Assembly (NCBI GenBank): GCA_013215505.1
Contig: JABSQZ010000016.1
Span: 57,595-121,594, forward strand
Length of the DNA: 64,000 bases
Direction of reading: 5' to 3'
Origin: Oceanospirillaceae bacterium
GTDB lineage: Bacteria; Pseudomonadota; Gammaproteobacteria; Pseudomonadales; Balneatricaceae
The position numbers were made by a program, and so were the translations under genes. Below are positions 8,971-16,988 of this stretch, piece by piece. The notes below the pieces were generated by a model. That model was not told where the DNA came from, ran no database searches, and worked only from the letters and a program-made list of their open reading frames with translations. Position 1 is the first letter of the stretch. The number at the start of each line of letters is the position of its first letter.

Positions 8971-9414
8971 CGCTCTGCAGTTTTTTTAAACTCTACCAAT
9001 AACATAGTCCTTGATTAATCGCGCTTAGAGGCAGTTTTATCCTCTGTTATATACATTGATATAATCAGTTTTTTTATTTTCTAAGTAGATGTCGCTATTG
9101 ATATATATTATTATAAGCTTATAACTTTTTATCTATGTGAAAAGAGAGACAGGCAAGCTAGCTACACCTCAGCAGAGGTCAGTTGATTTGCCAGTATGGA
9201 TCTAAGTAAAGAGCGATAGCAGGACGCGGCAGCTCTGTCAGGCAACAGGGAAAGATACTTGCCATTCCAGTGTGATTCCCTCGTTTTAATGATCGCTTTA
9301 TAGCCAGCAGAGACAATGAATGCTGTCTCTGTACGCCGTAAATAACTTTACGGCAGGGATATTATTTGCTCTGAAATACCTTTGTGATACCTGTGATTCA
9401 ACATAAGGCTATTT
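8971..9414 (+). other. 444-base intergenic region with several perfect hairpins; possible structured RNA
   Basis: No open frame of note. From 9166 it has a chain of inverted repeats: ACCTC/GAGGT (9166-9179), CAGAGACA/TGTCTCTG (9308-9331, 8-base loop) and GCCGTAAA/TTTACGGC (9335-9354, 4-base loop). Four GGA-type motifs (ATGGA, CAGGACG, AGGGA, AGGGA) lie between or beside them. This could be a small RNA of the CsrA-sequestering type or a 5' leader of the next gene. No run of T follows the last hairpin, so the reading is tentative. Confidence 0.3.
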
Positions 9415-9795
9415 ATGAAAGACGTTAAATTTATTTGCCACATATATTATTTTATACTTGGCCTTTTAGTGGGGGTAGCAATGATGATATATGCTCTCAA
9501 TAGTAGTTTTATGCACAGTACTGAGCTCATACCTAGTCTTATTATGGGCACTGTTGGTCTTTGGACGATTTATTCCATTAGTGTGGAATCACCGCGGTTA
9601 GAGTTTAGAGAAAATACCTTGGTCATAAATCGTTGGTTTTATAAGCAGCGCTATAAAATTTCTGAAATACTCGGTATTGAACAAACTAAAATTAATAAGC
9701 ATTCTGGCATCTTAATTCAATTTCGCAACGGGCAAACTTTTCTCTGTATCTGTGCGCCGAAGAATACTGCGCAGGCTATTGAATTTGTTAGCTAG
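9415..9795 (+). CDS. Hypothetical membrane protein with a PH-like C-terminal part
   Basis: A 126-residue protein with two hydrophobic segments (about residues 9-29 and 39-56). They are followed by a strand-rich segment (RLEFRENTLVINRWFYKQRY) that resembles bacterial PH-like domains of short membrane proteins. No specific family is recognised. It may share the long upstream leader described at 8971-9414. Confidence 0.6.
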   Translation: MKDVKFICHIYYFILGLLVGVAMMIYALNSSFMHSTELIPSLIMGTVGLWTIYSISVESPRLEFRENTLVINRWFYKQRYKISEILGIEQTKINKHSGILIQFRNGQTFLCICAPKNTAQAIEFVS

Positions 9796-9820
9796 AGACT
9801 TGTCTCTTAGATAAATTTTT
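9792..9820. terminator. Hairpin between convergent genes
   Basis: AGAGA (9794-9798) and TCTCT (9803-9807) flank a CTTG tetraloop and are followed by a T-rich stretch. It separates the plus-strand gene ending at 9795 from the minus-strand gene ending at 9807 and could serve the plus-strand gene. Confidence 0.4.
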
Positions 9821-10307
9821 CAAGTAATGCTACCGAGTGAAACTGAGAATGTTTGTAACCGACTTCCCTCAAGGTACCTGCCAGTTTAAAGCCAAATTTT
9901 TTGTGCAATCTAATCGAGCCATCATTGGGTAGTGTGATACCCGCATATAGGCGGTGCAGCGGTGTTAAGGATATTCTGGCCAATAGCTCACGATACAACT
10001 GCGCACCGATTCCCTGACCCTGTAGCCCCGTTTTTACGTAAACGGTCACTTCTGATGAAGTGGCGTAGGCAGCTTTCTCTTTATACTTAGAGTTATAGGC
10101 AAAGCCTACTAGCTGGTCATCTAAAGTTGCCACGAGTAGCGAGTAAATATCTGCGTTGGCTTCGAACTGCTCAAACCACTCAAGGCGTTTCTGCTCACCC
10201 CAGGGCTCAATATCAAAAGTTACATTGCTCTCTTTCACGTAGTGGTTATAGATGCTGTTGATAGCAGGCAAATCTGCTGGTGTGCCTGGATTTATTATTA
10301 GGGCCAT
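9807..10307 (-). CDS. GNAT N-acetyltransferase, phosphinothricin/methionine sulfoximine acetyltransferase-like
   Basis: This 166-residue protein matches the PAT/MnaT branch of GNATs: DLPAINSIYNHYVKESNVTFDIEPW at the N terminus, the acetyl-CoA loop GLQGQGIGAQLYRELL in the middle and RLYAGITLPNDGSIRLHKKFGF, then VGYKHSQFHSVALLEK at the end. Relatives acetylate phosphinothricin, methionine sulfoximine or other amino acids. The true substrate is unknown. Confidence 0.85.
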   Translation of the reverse strand: MALIINPGTPADLPAINSIYNHYVKESNVTFDIEPWGEQKRLEWFEQFEANADIYSLLVATLDDQLVGFAYNSKYKEKAAYATSSEVTVYVKTGLQGQGIGAQLYRELLARISLTPLHRLYAGITLPNDGSIRLHKKFGFKLAGTLREVGYKHSQFHSVALLEKFI

Positions 10308-10749
10308 TGAAAGATCCTTTGCTGAAGGCGCTGATTATCAGTGTTACAGGTTAAACCATCTCAAGTGGATCTCTTATATATGCACCAATATGAGGCGCAT
10401 ATAAGCTTGTGCACAGCATTGGGGCGGGTGCTCAAAATGCTAAGCTGCCAGCCAGCTATTAGAACAGCCCTGGCGCGGGGCTTCGGCTGTTCTGACTGAC
10501 AGTACGATCTCATCGAATATGGATATTGCTAAAATAGAGCAACAATGATGCCAAAAGTAAGTAACAGTGGTCTGCTTTAAAAAATTGCTGGCAAGATAGC
10601 TGTATGCAGATGTTTCACTGGCCAGATCATTTCAGCAACTGCTTCTATAGCCTAACGTGCAATTTTTCAGCAAAAGCACTCTTTTAAGTGCGCCTGAGTT
10701 TTAATACTATATTATTGCCTTACTCCCCGTTTTCTACACTAGGTCACTT
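10308..10749. other. 442-base divergent intergenic region with two hairpins
   Basis: It separates the minus-strand GNAT gene from the plus-strand membrane-protein gene and should hold both promoters. A strong hairpin joins AGAACAGCC (10461-10469) and GGCTGTTCT (10485-10493). A weaker inverted repeat (TATATGC/GCATATA) lies near 10376-10403. Neither has a T run. No coding potential is seen. Confidence 0.4.
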
Positions 10750-11163
10750 ATGTACCCACTATTTGAAAAACCCTTATTAATGATCAATGACCGAGTCACT
10801 GGTCGCTTTATCGCATCCGTGAAGTGTCTGGCGTTACTGATCGCTTTGATGGTTGGCATTGTGATAGCGGCGATCGAAATCGAAAGCTATAAACATCTGC
10901 TCAGTGCCAGCGCATTTTTTCTGTTCCCTGTGCTGATGATTGCTTTAGCTTTCCAGGCGATCACTTGGCATTACTACAAAGTGAAAAATGCAGTGGCTGC
11001 CGCAAAAACGTTAACACAACTCAGTAGCAATACAGGGTTGATTGCACTCGCTAAAGGGGTGAAGCTGCTAATGAATTACTGCTGGTTACTGTACATTTAT
11101 CTCTGGTTAGTAGCTGCTGTGGTGGTATTTGTCATGGCAATAAAGACAGTATTTTTAAATTAA
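10750..11163 (+). CDS. Hypothetical three-helix membrane protein
   Basis: A 137-residue protein with three clear hydrophobic segments (about residues 24-44, 52-74 and 113-135) and no recognisable domain. It is probably a small inner-membrane protein. No operon partner: the next gene is convergent. Confidence 0.55.
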   Translation: MYPLFEKPLLMINDRVTGRFIASVKCLALLIALMVGIVIAAIEIESYKHLLSASAFFLFPVLMIALAFQAITWHYYKVKNAVAAAKTLTQLSSNTGLIALAKGVKLLMNYCWLLYIYLWLVAAVVVFVMAIKTVFLN

Positions 11164-11200
11164 CAAAGCTTCACCTGGATGTGCAGAAGGTAATTACAGA

Positions 11201-11256
11201 GTCCTGGATCCAAGTCAGGACACAGAAGCATCCGCTGAAAATATGCTTCGTGTCCT
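11201..11256. terminator. Long hairpin between convergent genes, with an alternative stem
   Basis: AGGACACAGAAGCA (11217-11230) pairs with TGCTTCGTGTCCT (11244-11256) with a single bulged base and a 13-base loop. GTCCTG (11201-11206) can instead pair with CAGGAC (11216-11221), so two mutually exclusive stems exist. It lies between the membrane-protein gene and the SDR gene and probably works as a two-way terminator. Confidence 0.5.
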
Positions 11257-11267
11257 GTATATTGAGA

Positions 11268-11972
11268 CTAAACAGAGCGGGTTAAGCCGCCGTCGATGCG
11301 AATGTTTTGCCCGGTGATATAACTGGCTTCATCAGAGACCAGGTAAGCGACCAGCGATGATACTTCACTGGTTTTTCCGTAGCGGCCCATGGGAATACGC
11401 TGCCGTCGCTCTTGAGTCTCTGCCAGAGAGTCGATAAAACCTGGCAGCACGTTGTTCATACGGATATTCTGCGCCGCATATTTATCGGCAAAGAGTTTAC
11501 TAAAACTGGCCAGCGCCGCACGAAATACTCCAGATGTCGGAAACAATGGGTCTGGTTCAAAGGTGGCGAAGGTTGAAATGTTGACGATTGCGCCACCTCC
11601 CTGGTCGGCCATGATAGGTGCTAATATTCGCGCCGGTCGGATTACATTTAGCAGATAGTATTCCATTCCCAAGTGCCAATCAGCATCACTGAGCTCAAGC
11701 ACAGCACCTTTAGGGCCATGGCCGGCGGAATTCACTAATACATCGACACGACCCCAGCGCTGCATTGCCAGATCAACCAGTTGCTGGGTATCAGCCACAG
11801 ATTGGTTAGAGCCTGTGACTGAGACAGCATCGAGCTGTGTCGCCAGTTGCTGGCCTTTGGCGGAAGATGAAAGTATGCCTAGCTGGTAGCCTTGCGCGGC
11901 CAAACGCCTGGCGATGTCCGCTCCAATGCCACTGCCCGCGGCGGTAATTAGTGCTACTTTATTGTTTTTCAT
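11268..11972 (-). CDS. SDR family oxidoreductase lacking the YxxxK pair
   Basis: A 234-residue short-chain dehydrogenase fold. It has the cofactor motif TAAGSGIGADIAR near the start, NSAGHG around residue 85, VNIST in the catalytic strand region and GFIDS plus YITGQNIRIDGG at the end. Where classical SDRs have YxxxK (YSASKAAL) this protein reads SGVFRAAL, so Tyr is replaced by Ser and Lys by Arg. The surrounding residues are well kept, which points to a distinct subfamily rather than decay. It is divergent from a LysR gene that starts 112 bases away, which probably regulates it. Confidence 0.82.
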   Translation of the reverse strand: MKNNKVALITAAGSGIGADIARRLAAQGYQLGILSSSAKGQQLATQLDAVSVTGSNQSVADTQQLVDLAMQRWGRVDVLVNSAGHGPKGAVLELSDADWHLGMEYYLLNVIRPARILAPIMADQGGGAIVNISTFATFEPDPLFPTSGVFRAALASFSKLFADKYAAQNIRMNNVLPGFIDSLAETQERRQRIPMGRYGKTSEVSSLVAYLVSDEASYITGQNIRIDGGLTRSV

Positions 11973-12084
11973 GTTTCTGCTCCATTGATTTAATGGCTAA
12001 AATTTAAGTCATAGCTAGCTACTTGACTAATCATCATTACTGCTCTTAGACTGTAGAAAAAATACTGGCTTAGAAGAGGCATGA

Positions 12085-12972
12085 ATGCAACCCGCTAACT
12101 TAAATGCACTGAAAATGTTTGATGCAGCCGCCCGTCATTTAAACTTTAGGCTTGCTGGTGAGGAACTTAACTTGACGCAAGGGGCAGTGGCACAGCAAGT
12201 ACGGGGCCTGGAGGCTAACTTACAAATAACGCTATTTCATCGTCGGGCCAGAGGTCTAGAACTGACCGAAAGTGGGCGAGAGTACCAGCGACAGATACGC
12301 CGGGCACTGGCGATAATAGAGTCAGCTAGCGCCAAATTGCAGCGGCAAAATGCCCAGATTACCCTGAGTGTACCGCCGTCTTTTGCCAGCAAGTGGTTAG
12401 TGCCGCGCCTGCCTGTGTTTGCGACAGAGTATCCTGAAATTGACCTGCAAATTATCGCCAGTGAACAGCTCAGTGATTTCAAGACAGATACCGTCGATAT
12501 CGCCATACGCATAGCCAGAGCGCCTTTTTCGCCACAACTGAATGTGCAGTTACTTGCAGCTCTAAACCTCTGCGCGCTCTGCAGCTCAGAGTTTGCCACG
12601 CAGCTCCCTGTTATTAACTGCGCACAGGACTTGCTCAAGCATCCCTTAATTCAGGATAGTCACTATCATTGGGATTCCATATTAGAAGATGCTGGCAGCT
12701 CAAGTAGCGCTAAAATTTTACAGTTCAACCAAACTGCGCTGGCAATCGATGCGGCAGCGAATGGCCAGGGAATCGCCTTATCACCGCTTTTTTTAGTCGC
12801 TGCAGAAATAACCAGCGGCAAGTTAGTAGATCTCTGGCAACCGAAAAGCAACAGTACAGAAAGTGCCTACCATTTACTGACGTTGAAATCAGCGCCGAAA
12901 AACCCGGCCAGAGAGAAAGTTATTCAGTGGCTATTGAATGAGGCGAGCAGTTACTCTGCACAAGGGGATTAA
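12085..12972 (+). CDS. LysR family regulator, GcvA-like, divergent from the SDR gene
   Basis: A 295-residue regulator. The DNA-binding domain is in residues 5-65 (NALKMFDAAARHLNF, then NLTQGAVAQQVRGLEA), and the effector domain has the GcvA-type strand SVPPSFASKWLVPRLP. The ATG at 12085 follows AAGAGG. The 112-base gap to the divergent SDR gene is the normal place for its operator, so the SDR gene is the likely target. A heptamer repeat starts 31 bases after its stop. Confidence 0.87.
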   Translation: MQPANLNALKMFDAAARHLNFRLAGEELNLTQGAVAQQVRGLEANLQITLFHRRARGLELTESGREYQRQIRRALAIIESASAKLQRQNAQITLSVPPSFASKWLVPRLPVFATEYPEIDLQIIASEQLSDFKTDTVDIAIRIARAPFSPQLNVQLLAALNLCALCSSEFATQLPVINCAQDLLKHPLIQDSHYHWDSILEDAGSSSSAKILQFNQTALAIDAAANGQGIALSPLFLVAAEITSGKLVDLWQPKSNSTESAYHLLTLKSAPKNPAREKVIQWLLNEASSYSAQGD

Positions 12973-13003
12973 TTTGTATGCTGGTTACCTGGCCTCCTGT
13001 TCG

Positions 13004-13094
13004 CTTCCAGCTTCCAGCTTCCAGCTTCCAGCTTCCAGCTTCCAGCTTCCAACTTCCAACTTCCAACTTCCAACTTCCAACTTCCAACTTCCAG
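13004..13094. repeat. Heptamer tandem repeat, 13 units (CTTCCAG/CTTCCAA)
   Basis: Thirteen head-to-tail 7-base units without interruption. The first units are CTTCCAG, the next CTTCCAA, and the last is CTTCCAG again. It lies between the 3' ends of the convergent LysR and DUF3047 genes. It is the longest member of a family repeated elsewhere in the window. Confidence 0.97.
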
Positions 13095-13099
13095 TCGGA

Positions 13100-13741
13100 T
13101 TACTCACGAGTAAACTCAAACCCCTTATACCAGCCGGTGGTCTTTTGTTTACTGTTATCGGCATCAGTCATTACCGCTATGACATCAATTTTATCGAATT
13201 TCTCGCCAAAGGCCGCCTGCAAGTCTTTTTGCACATCGCGCTGGTGGTGCTGCCAGGTGCCCTGTAGCTTTTTACCGCTGTCTACGGCAATCATCATCAC
13301 AGTGTCAGTGTAAGGGTTAGGCCAGCTTTCACCGACACTTTGGTAATTAGACCAGACATATGACAAGGTCTTTTTTTGCCAGGGGAAAGGGCCAGTAGAA
13401 GTCAAGATATAGACACGTGCGGCGAAATCGTCACCCTTTTTAGTCCGCTCTTTTAATGAGTGCAAGGTATTACTGATTTTCCAGGACCAATTCAGTATGG
13501 GAGTTTTGTTTAAGTCTACTTGCTGCTCGAGAAATAACCCGGAGGCAGTTTGATCGGAATCTATCTGTACAGTGGCAATGTTATCGGTGTTACTGTAGAT
13601 AAATTTGTTAGTGCCAACAAAATCTTTTTGCCGCCATTGATCGAAGGGAATCAGAGTTTCGCCATAACTGTTAACAGCGCTGCTCAATAGGGTAAGCATC
13701 ACAATGCCACAGCTGGTCAGTTTACGTTTAGTCGGTATCAT
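13100..13741 (-). CDS. DUF3047 family exported protein
   Basis: A 213-residue protein with a signal peptide (charged MIPTKRKL, hydrophobic CGIVMLTLLSSAV, cleavage about residue 27). The body has the DUF3047 pattern: LNWSWKI, then GDDFAARVY, LSYVWSNY and VQKDLQAAFGE with DVIAVMTDADNS, ending in W-KGFEF. The family is found in periplasmic or outer-membrane-associated proteins and has no known function; it may bind carbohydrate or lipid with a jelly-roll-like fold. Its stop codon is 6 bases from the repeat array. Confidence 0.82.
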   Translation of the reverse strand: MIPTKRKLTSCGIVMLTLLSSAVNSYGETLIPFDQWRQKDFVGTNKFIYSNTDNIATVQIDSDQTASGLFLEQQVDLNKTPILNWSWKISNTLHSLKERTKKGDDFAARVYILTSTGPFPWQKKTLSYVWSNYQSVGESWPNPYTDTVMMIAVDSGKKLQGTWQHHQRDVQKDLQAAFGEKFDKIDVIAVMTDADNSKQKTTGWYKGFEFTRE

Positions 13742-13826
13742 CTAGTTGTCTCGAATAATCGTTGATGAGTGATAGTTGCTTTATCTGAGTGTTAATATTC
13801 ACTAGAGTTCATTTTGCAGAAGCATA

Positions 13827-14336
13827 CTAGTAAAGTTGGCCACAAGCTTGCAAGTAAGTCAGGTACAGCCGCAAGTCAAGCTCTACCTGATGGTAGTCCG
13901 CTTGCATATGGCTGCACAAATTGTAAAACGCGCGGTTGTGGTCTCGCTCTTTGAAGTGCGCTAACTCGTGAACAATAATCATTTTTAAAAAGTCTTGTGG
14001 GGCTTTTTTAAACACAGAGGCCACTTTGATTTCCCGTTTGGCCTTTAATTTGTTACCTTGAATTCTAGATATTTGGCTGTGTAATCCAAGGGCGTTGTGG
14101 ATAACATCAATTTTATCGTCGAAGCGAACTTTACTCAGTGGTGGAGACTTGCGCAGATACTGATTTTTTAAATCTATAGTGTATTGATATAATTGCTTTT
14201 CTGAGCGCAAGCTATGGCAATACGGGTATTTCTTCAATAAATAGCTGCCTAATTTATCAGCGCTCAAAAGCGACTCAACTTGCTGTTGAATCTGCTCAGA
14301 GTAGCCGGATAGGTAACTTACATGCTTTTTTTTCAT
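13827..14336 (-). CDS. YgjP-like zinc metallopeptidase
   Basis: The chosen ATG gives 169 residues; a TTG at 14378 would add 14. The zinc site is IIVHELAHFKERDHNRAFY, with HELAH and a downstream glutamate/histidine, the signature of the YgjP (M48-like) metallopeptidase domain. Upstream KSPPLSKVRFDDKIDVIH matches the usual strand order. Activity on proteins is assumed from the family and not proven. It is encoded next to the DUF3047 gene, 85 bases apart, same strand. Confidence 0.78.
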   Translation of the reverse strand: MKKKHVSYLSGYSEQIQQQVESLLSADKLGSYLLKKYPYCHSLRSEKQLYQYTIDLKNQYLRKSPPLSKVRFDDKIDVIHNALGLHSQISRIQGNKLKAKREIKVASVFKKAPQDFLKMIIVHELAHFKERDHNRAFYNLCSHMQADYHQVELDLRLYLTYLQACGQLY

Positions 14337-14570
14337 CGGATAGGCCGGTGTTAATGAGTGCGCAGATTCTACCCACAATGGTCGATATTAGCGACAGTTG
14401 ACCATCAGAATTTTGAACAAAAATCAAACAAAATAAATTATAGTTCGCAGATCCTATTTAGTACTGGCGTTTTTTTATAGGTGGATTAAAATGCGCAACC
14501 GTTTATAAAAAAGTCACATTTGAGTCCGCTGAAATCGGCTTCAAATTTGCAGTAAATTAAAAATTAATAA

Positions 14571-15389
14571 GTGTTAAAAAGTGCAGTTTTTAACAGATAC
14601 TTATCCCGTATTTTAGAGCTGCAATTTTATATTGATGACAAGAGAAATATTTTGATCGTTTTTACCATAAAGAATATCCGCACCAATACAGTCTATGTAG
14701 GCACCACCAAAGACAATATCGATGAGCGTTGGGCTGTGTATCAATTAGCCAAAGACTTGCCATTAGATGCCCCTTTATATGAGGATATGCGTAAGTTTGG
14801 TATACCTTGTTTTGTTATTGAAGAATATGATTTCGCCGAAACTCGCCAGGAACTGGCCGAGCTGTATGAAGATGCCATGTTACAGTTTGATGGCATTAGT
14901 CTAAAAGGTATGAAAACTTCTCTGCCTAGAACGGCTGTTTATACGGTTAGAGAAGCGCCTAAAGCGAAGCCGGTTAAAAAAACAGTGGCTAAAGCAAAAG
15001 CTGTGCCTAAAGTAAAAGCAGTGGCCAGCAGTATCGATAAGCTTAAAGCTGAACTGAATGCGATCAGTGCGGTGACAGCGATTACCAAGTCGAGTACCAG
15101 TGCCAAGGTGAGTACTAGCAGTGCCCGCGTTAGTACCAGCAACTCTAACTTAATAGGGATGCGCCGCAAGCCGGTAGAAACGGCGATGCCCAGTGCAACA
15201 AAGTTGAAGTTGTCATCTGGGCGCACAGGTTCTGCGATCAGAGAGAAAAAAATCAAAGAGGGGATCCAGCAGGAAAAAGATGCCCGCGATGCGCTTAAAC
15301 AACAGCAGGTTTCTCAACAGGCCGATGAAATGAAGGCGATTATGGCGCGTTTAGATTCCAGAGGCTCCAGTTTAAAAAAGCGCTTTTAA
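14571..15389 (+). CDS. GIY-YIG-like domain protein with a basic C-terminal tail
   Basis: From the GTG at 14571 it encodes 272 residues; a TTG at 14652 (preceded by AAGAGA) would start directly at the domain and may be the true start. The first domain reads FTIKNIRTNTVYVGTT, then ERW, LYEDMRKFGIPCFVIEEYDF and ELYEDAML, the layout of a GIY-YIG nuclease-like domain (VYVG for YIG, Arg, final Glu). After residue 120 the protein is Lys/Ala/Ser/Thr-rich, low in complexity and strongly basic, so it probably binds nucleic acid. Function unknown; nuclease activity is inferred from fold only. Confidence 0.68.
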   Translation: MLKSAVFNRYLSRILELQFYIDDKRNILIVFTIKNIRTNTVYVGTTKDNIDERWAVYQLAKDLPLDAPLYEDMRKFGIPCFVIEEYDFAETRQELAELYEDAMLQFDGISLKGMKTSLPRTAVYTVREAPKAKPVKKTVAKAKAVPKVKAVASSIDKLKAELNAISAVTAITKSSTSAKVSTSSARVSTSNSNLIGMRRKPVETAMPSATKLKLSSGRTGSAIREKKIKEGIQQEKDARDALKQQQVSQQADEMKAIMARLDSRGSSLKKRF

Positions 15390-15396
15390 AACACTC

Positions 15397-15414
15397 GGGG
15401 TGATTTTTCACCCC
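15397..15414 (+). terminator. Hairpin after the GIY-YIG-like gene
   Basis: GGGGTGA (15397-15403) and TCACCCC (15408-15414) form a perfect 7-base-pair stem with a TTTT loop, 8 bases after the stop codon. There is only a weak T run after it. Confidence 0.55.
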
Positions 15415-15540
15415 TTGCAACTTCCCATACTCCCTACCCCTAAAAAATTATTTTCTGCCCTGATTTATCATTGTGTTATAGATTTTATTGGCTAATAAAA
15501 ATGCTATTATGCTCTGCTCGCTTTTCAATCAGGATTTGTT

Positions 15541-16107
15541 GTGGCAGATATCGATAAACAAAAATGGGATAAGGTTTACAGCCACCCGCAAAGAACATTC
15601 CCCAATCCTCCCGCTGCATTAGTCGCTTATGCAGATTACTTAATACCAGGACGTTTACTGGATGTCGCCTGTGGTGAAGGTGCCGTTGCCCTCTATGCAG
15701 CGGCTACTGGGCTATACGCTACGACAGCGATAGATATCTCACAAATTGGTCTGGATAAACTCAGCCGCTTTGCCGAGCAGCAACAACTGCCAGTCAATAC
15801 TCAAACTGTCGATTTAGATGATCTGCAACAGTTATCTGAACTTGGAAAATTCCACAGTATCACCTTGTTTAGATTTAAACCCAGCAGAGAATTACTCGAG
15901 GCATTGATGCTCTGTTTAGTACCGGGAGGCAGGCTGTTGCTCAGTACCTTCAATATGCAACATCACCAGAGTACAGGTTTTTCGCAGCGGTTTTGTCTGC
16001 AGCAGCGGGAGTTCATGGATATTGCTGGTAGTGGCAAACTTATTCATTTTATAAGCTCGAATTGTGCACCTTTTACCGATACTTATATTTTTGAAAACCA
16101 GCAGTAA
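15541..16107 (+). CDS. Class I SAM-dependent methyltransferase
   Basis: A 188-residue protein with a GTG start. Motif I is LLDVACGEGAVALYAA (about residues 40-55), followed by AIDIS (acidic residue of motif II) and DLDDLQ. The N-terminal WDKVY...FPNPPAALV pattern is close to TehB-like and thiopurine methyltransferase-like small-molecule methyltransferases. The substrate is unknown. It is 27 bases before a membrane-protein gene in the same direction. Confidence 0.8.
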   Translation: MADIDKQKWDKVYSHPQRTFPNPPAALVAYADYLIPGRLLDVACGEGAVALYAAATGLYATTAIDISQIGLDKLSRFAEQQQLPVNTQTVDLDDLQQLSELGKFHSITLFRFKPSRELLEALMLCLVPGGRLLLSTFNMQHHQSTGFSQRFCLQQREFMDIAGSGKLIHFISSNCAPFTDTYIFENQQ

Positions 16108-16134
16108 TAGCCGTTTATTACAGAGGTAACAGCA

Positions 16135-16944
16135 ATGACTGATCAGTGTACTAAAGTAAAAAATTTGTATTCTTTAAATGCTATAGCGCTGGGGACTTTT
16201 ATCGGCGGGCCCGCTGCCGCCGGTACCATGATCAGACGAAATTATATTAATACTGGCAGGGAAAAGCAGGGGAACCGCGCATTATTAATTGCTTGCTTAG
16301 CCACGTTATTGATAGGCATAGTCCTGGTGCTTATGGCGGAGACTTTTTTGCATGATCTACCCAGCTATGTAATTCCTCTAACTTATACCGTTATCATCAG
16401 TGCTATCGTCAGTCGTATTCAGGGTGACGATTTTCAGCGTCAAAAATTCCGTAAGGGAAGCTTTTATTCCAGTTGGCGAGCTGCCGGAGTAGGTGGCATT
16501 CATCTGAGCATAATTGTCTGCATTTATATTACCTGGGTATTTCTCAGCCCAAGTGAGTACGATACTGCGCAGTACGATCAAGGGTTAGTAACGCTGCAGA
16601 GCAATGCGGATCAAGCAGAGCAACTTTTTGATTACCTGGCTGCAGAGCAAATAGATCAGGCCATAAGCTTTAACCGCGATATTGCTATGCCGCTGTGGCA
16701 GCAAAATTTACAGATACTGCAGCGCCTCGACAAATTAGAGGGGCTGGTTACGCAATTACAGCAGCAAAACCAAATGCTCAAAGAGTACTATCAACTGCGC
16801 TTGCAGTCTTTCCAGTTAATACAAAATGCGCTGGTTGAAGACACTGATGCCTATCAACAGCAATTGCAGCAACTGGACATAAAAATACAACTGATCACCG
16901 ATCAATTACAAAAAGCCATGGCGACCAGGCTCACCGGTGGATAG
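16135..16944 (+). CDS. Hypothetical membrane protein with C-terminal coiled coil
   Basis: A 269-residue protein. The first 140 residues hold about four hydrophobic segments, starting with the common but unnamed module LYSLNAIALGTFIGGPAAAGTM (GGP-AAG motif near the first helix). Residues 145-265 are a glutamine-rich helical segment (ILQRLDKLEGLVTQLQQQNQ) that should form a coiled coil in the cytoplasm. No function can be given. Confidence 0.62.
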   Translation: MTDQCTKVKNLYSLNAIALGTFIGGPAAAGTMIRRNYINTGREKQGNRALLIACLATLLIGIVLVLMAETFLHDLPSYVIPLTYTVIISAIVSRIQGDDFQRQKFRKGSFYSSWRAAGVGGIHLSIIVCIYITWVFLSPSEYDTAQYDQGLVTLQSNADQAEQLFDYLAAEQIDQAISFNRDIAMPLWQQNLQILQRLDKLEGLVTQLQQQNQMLKEYYQLRLQSFQLIQNALVEDTDAYQQQLQQLDIKIQLITDQLQKAMATRLTGG

Positions 16945-16988
16945 ACAATTGCCGCTGCGGTTGTTGTTGCTTATTAAGAGGACATAGA

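Noticed and set aside
13004-13094. The heptamer arrays as a CRISPR array
   Set aside because: The units are 7 bases long, contiguous and without spacers, and no cas gene is present.
12938-13313. Two overlapping plus-strand frames through the 13004-13094 repeat, with repeated LPASSFQ/LPTSNFQ peptides
   Set aside because: They only reflect the 7-base array and have no start site or homology; the real gene there is the minus-strand DUF3047 gene.
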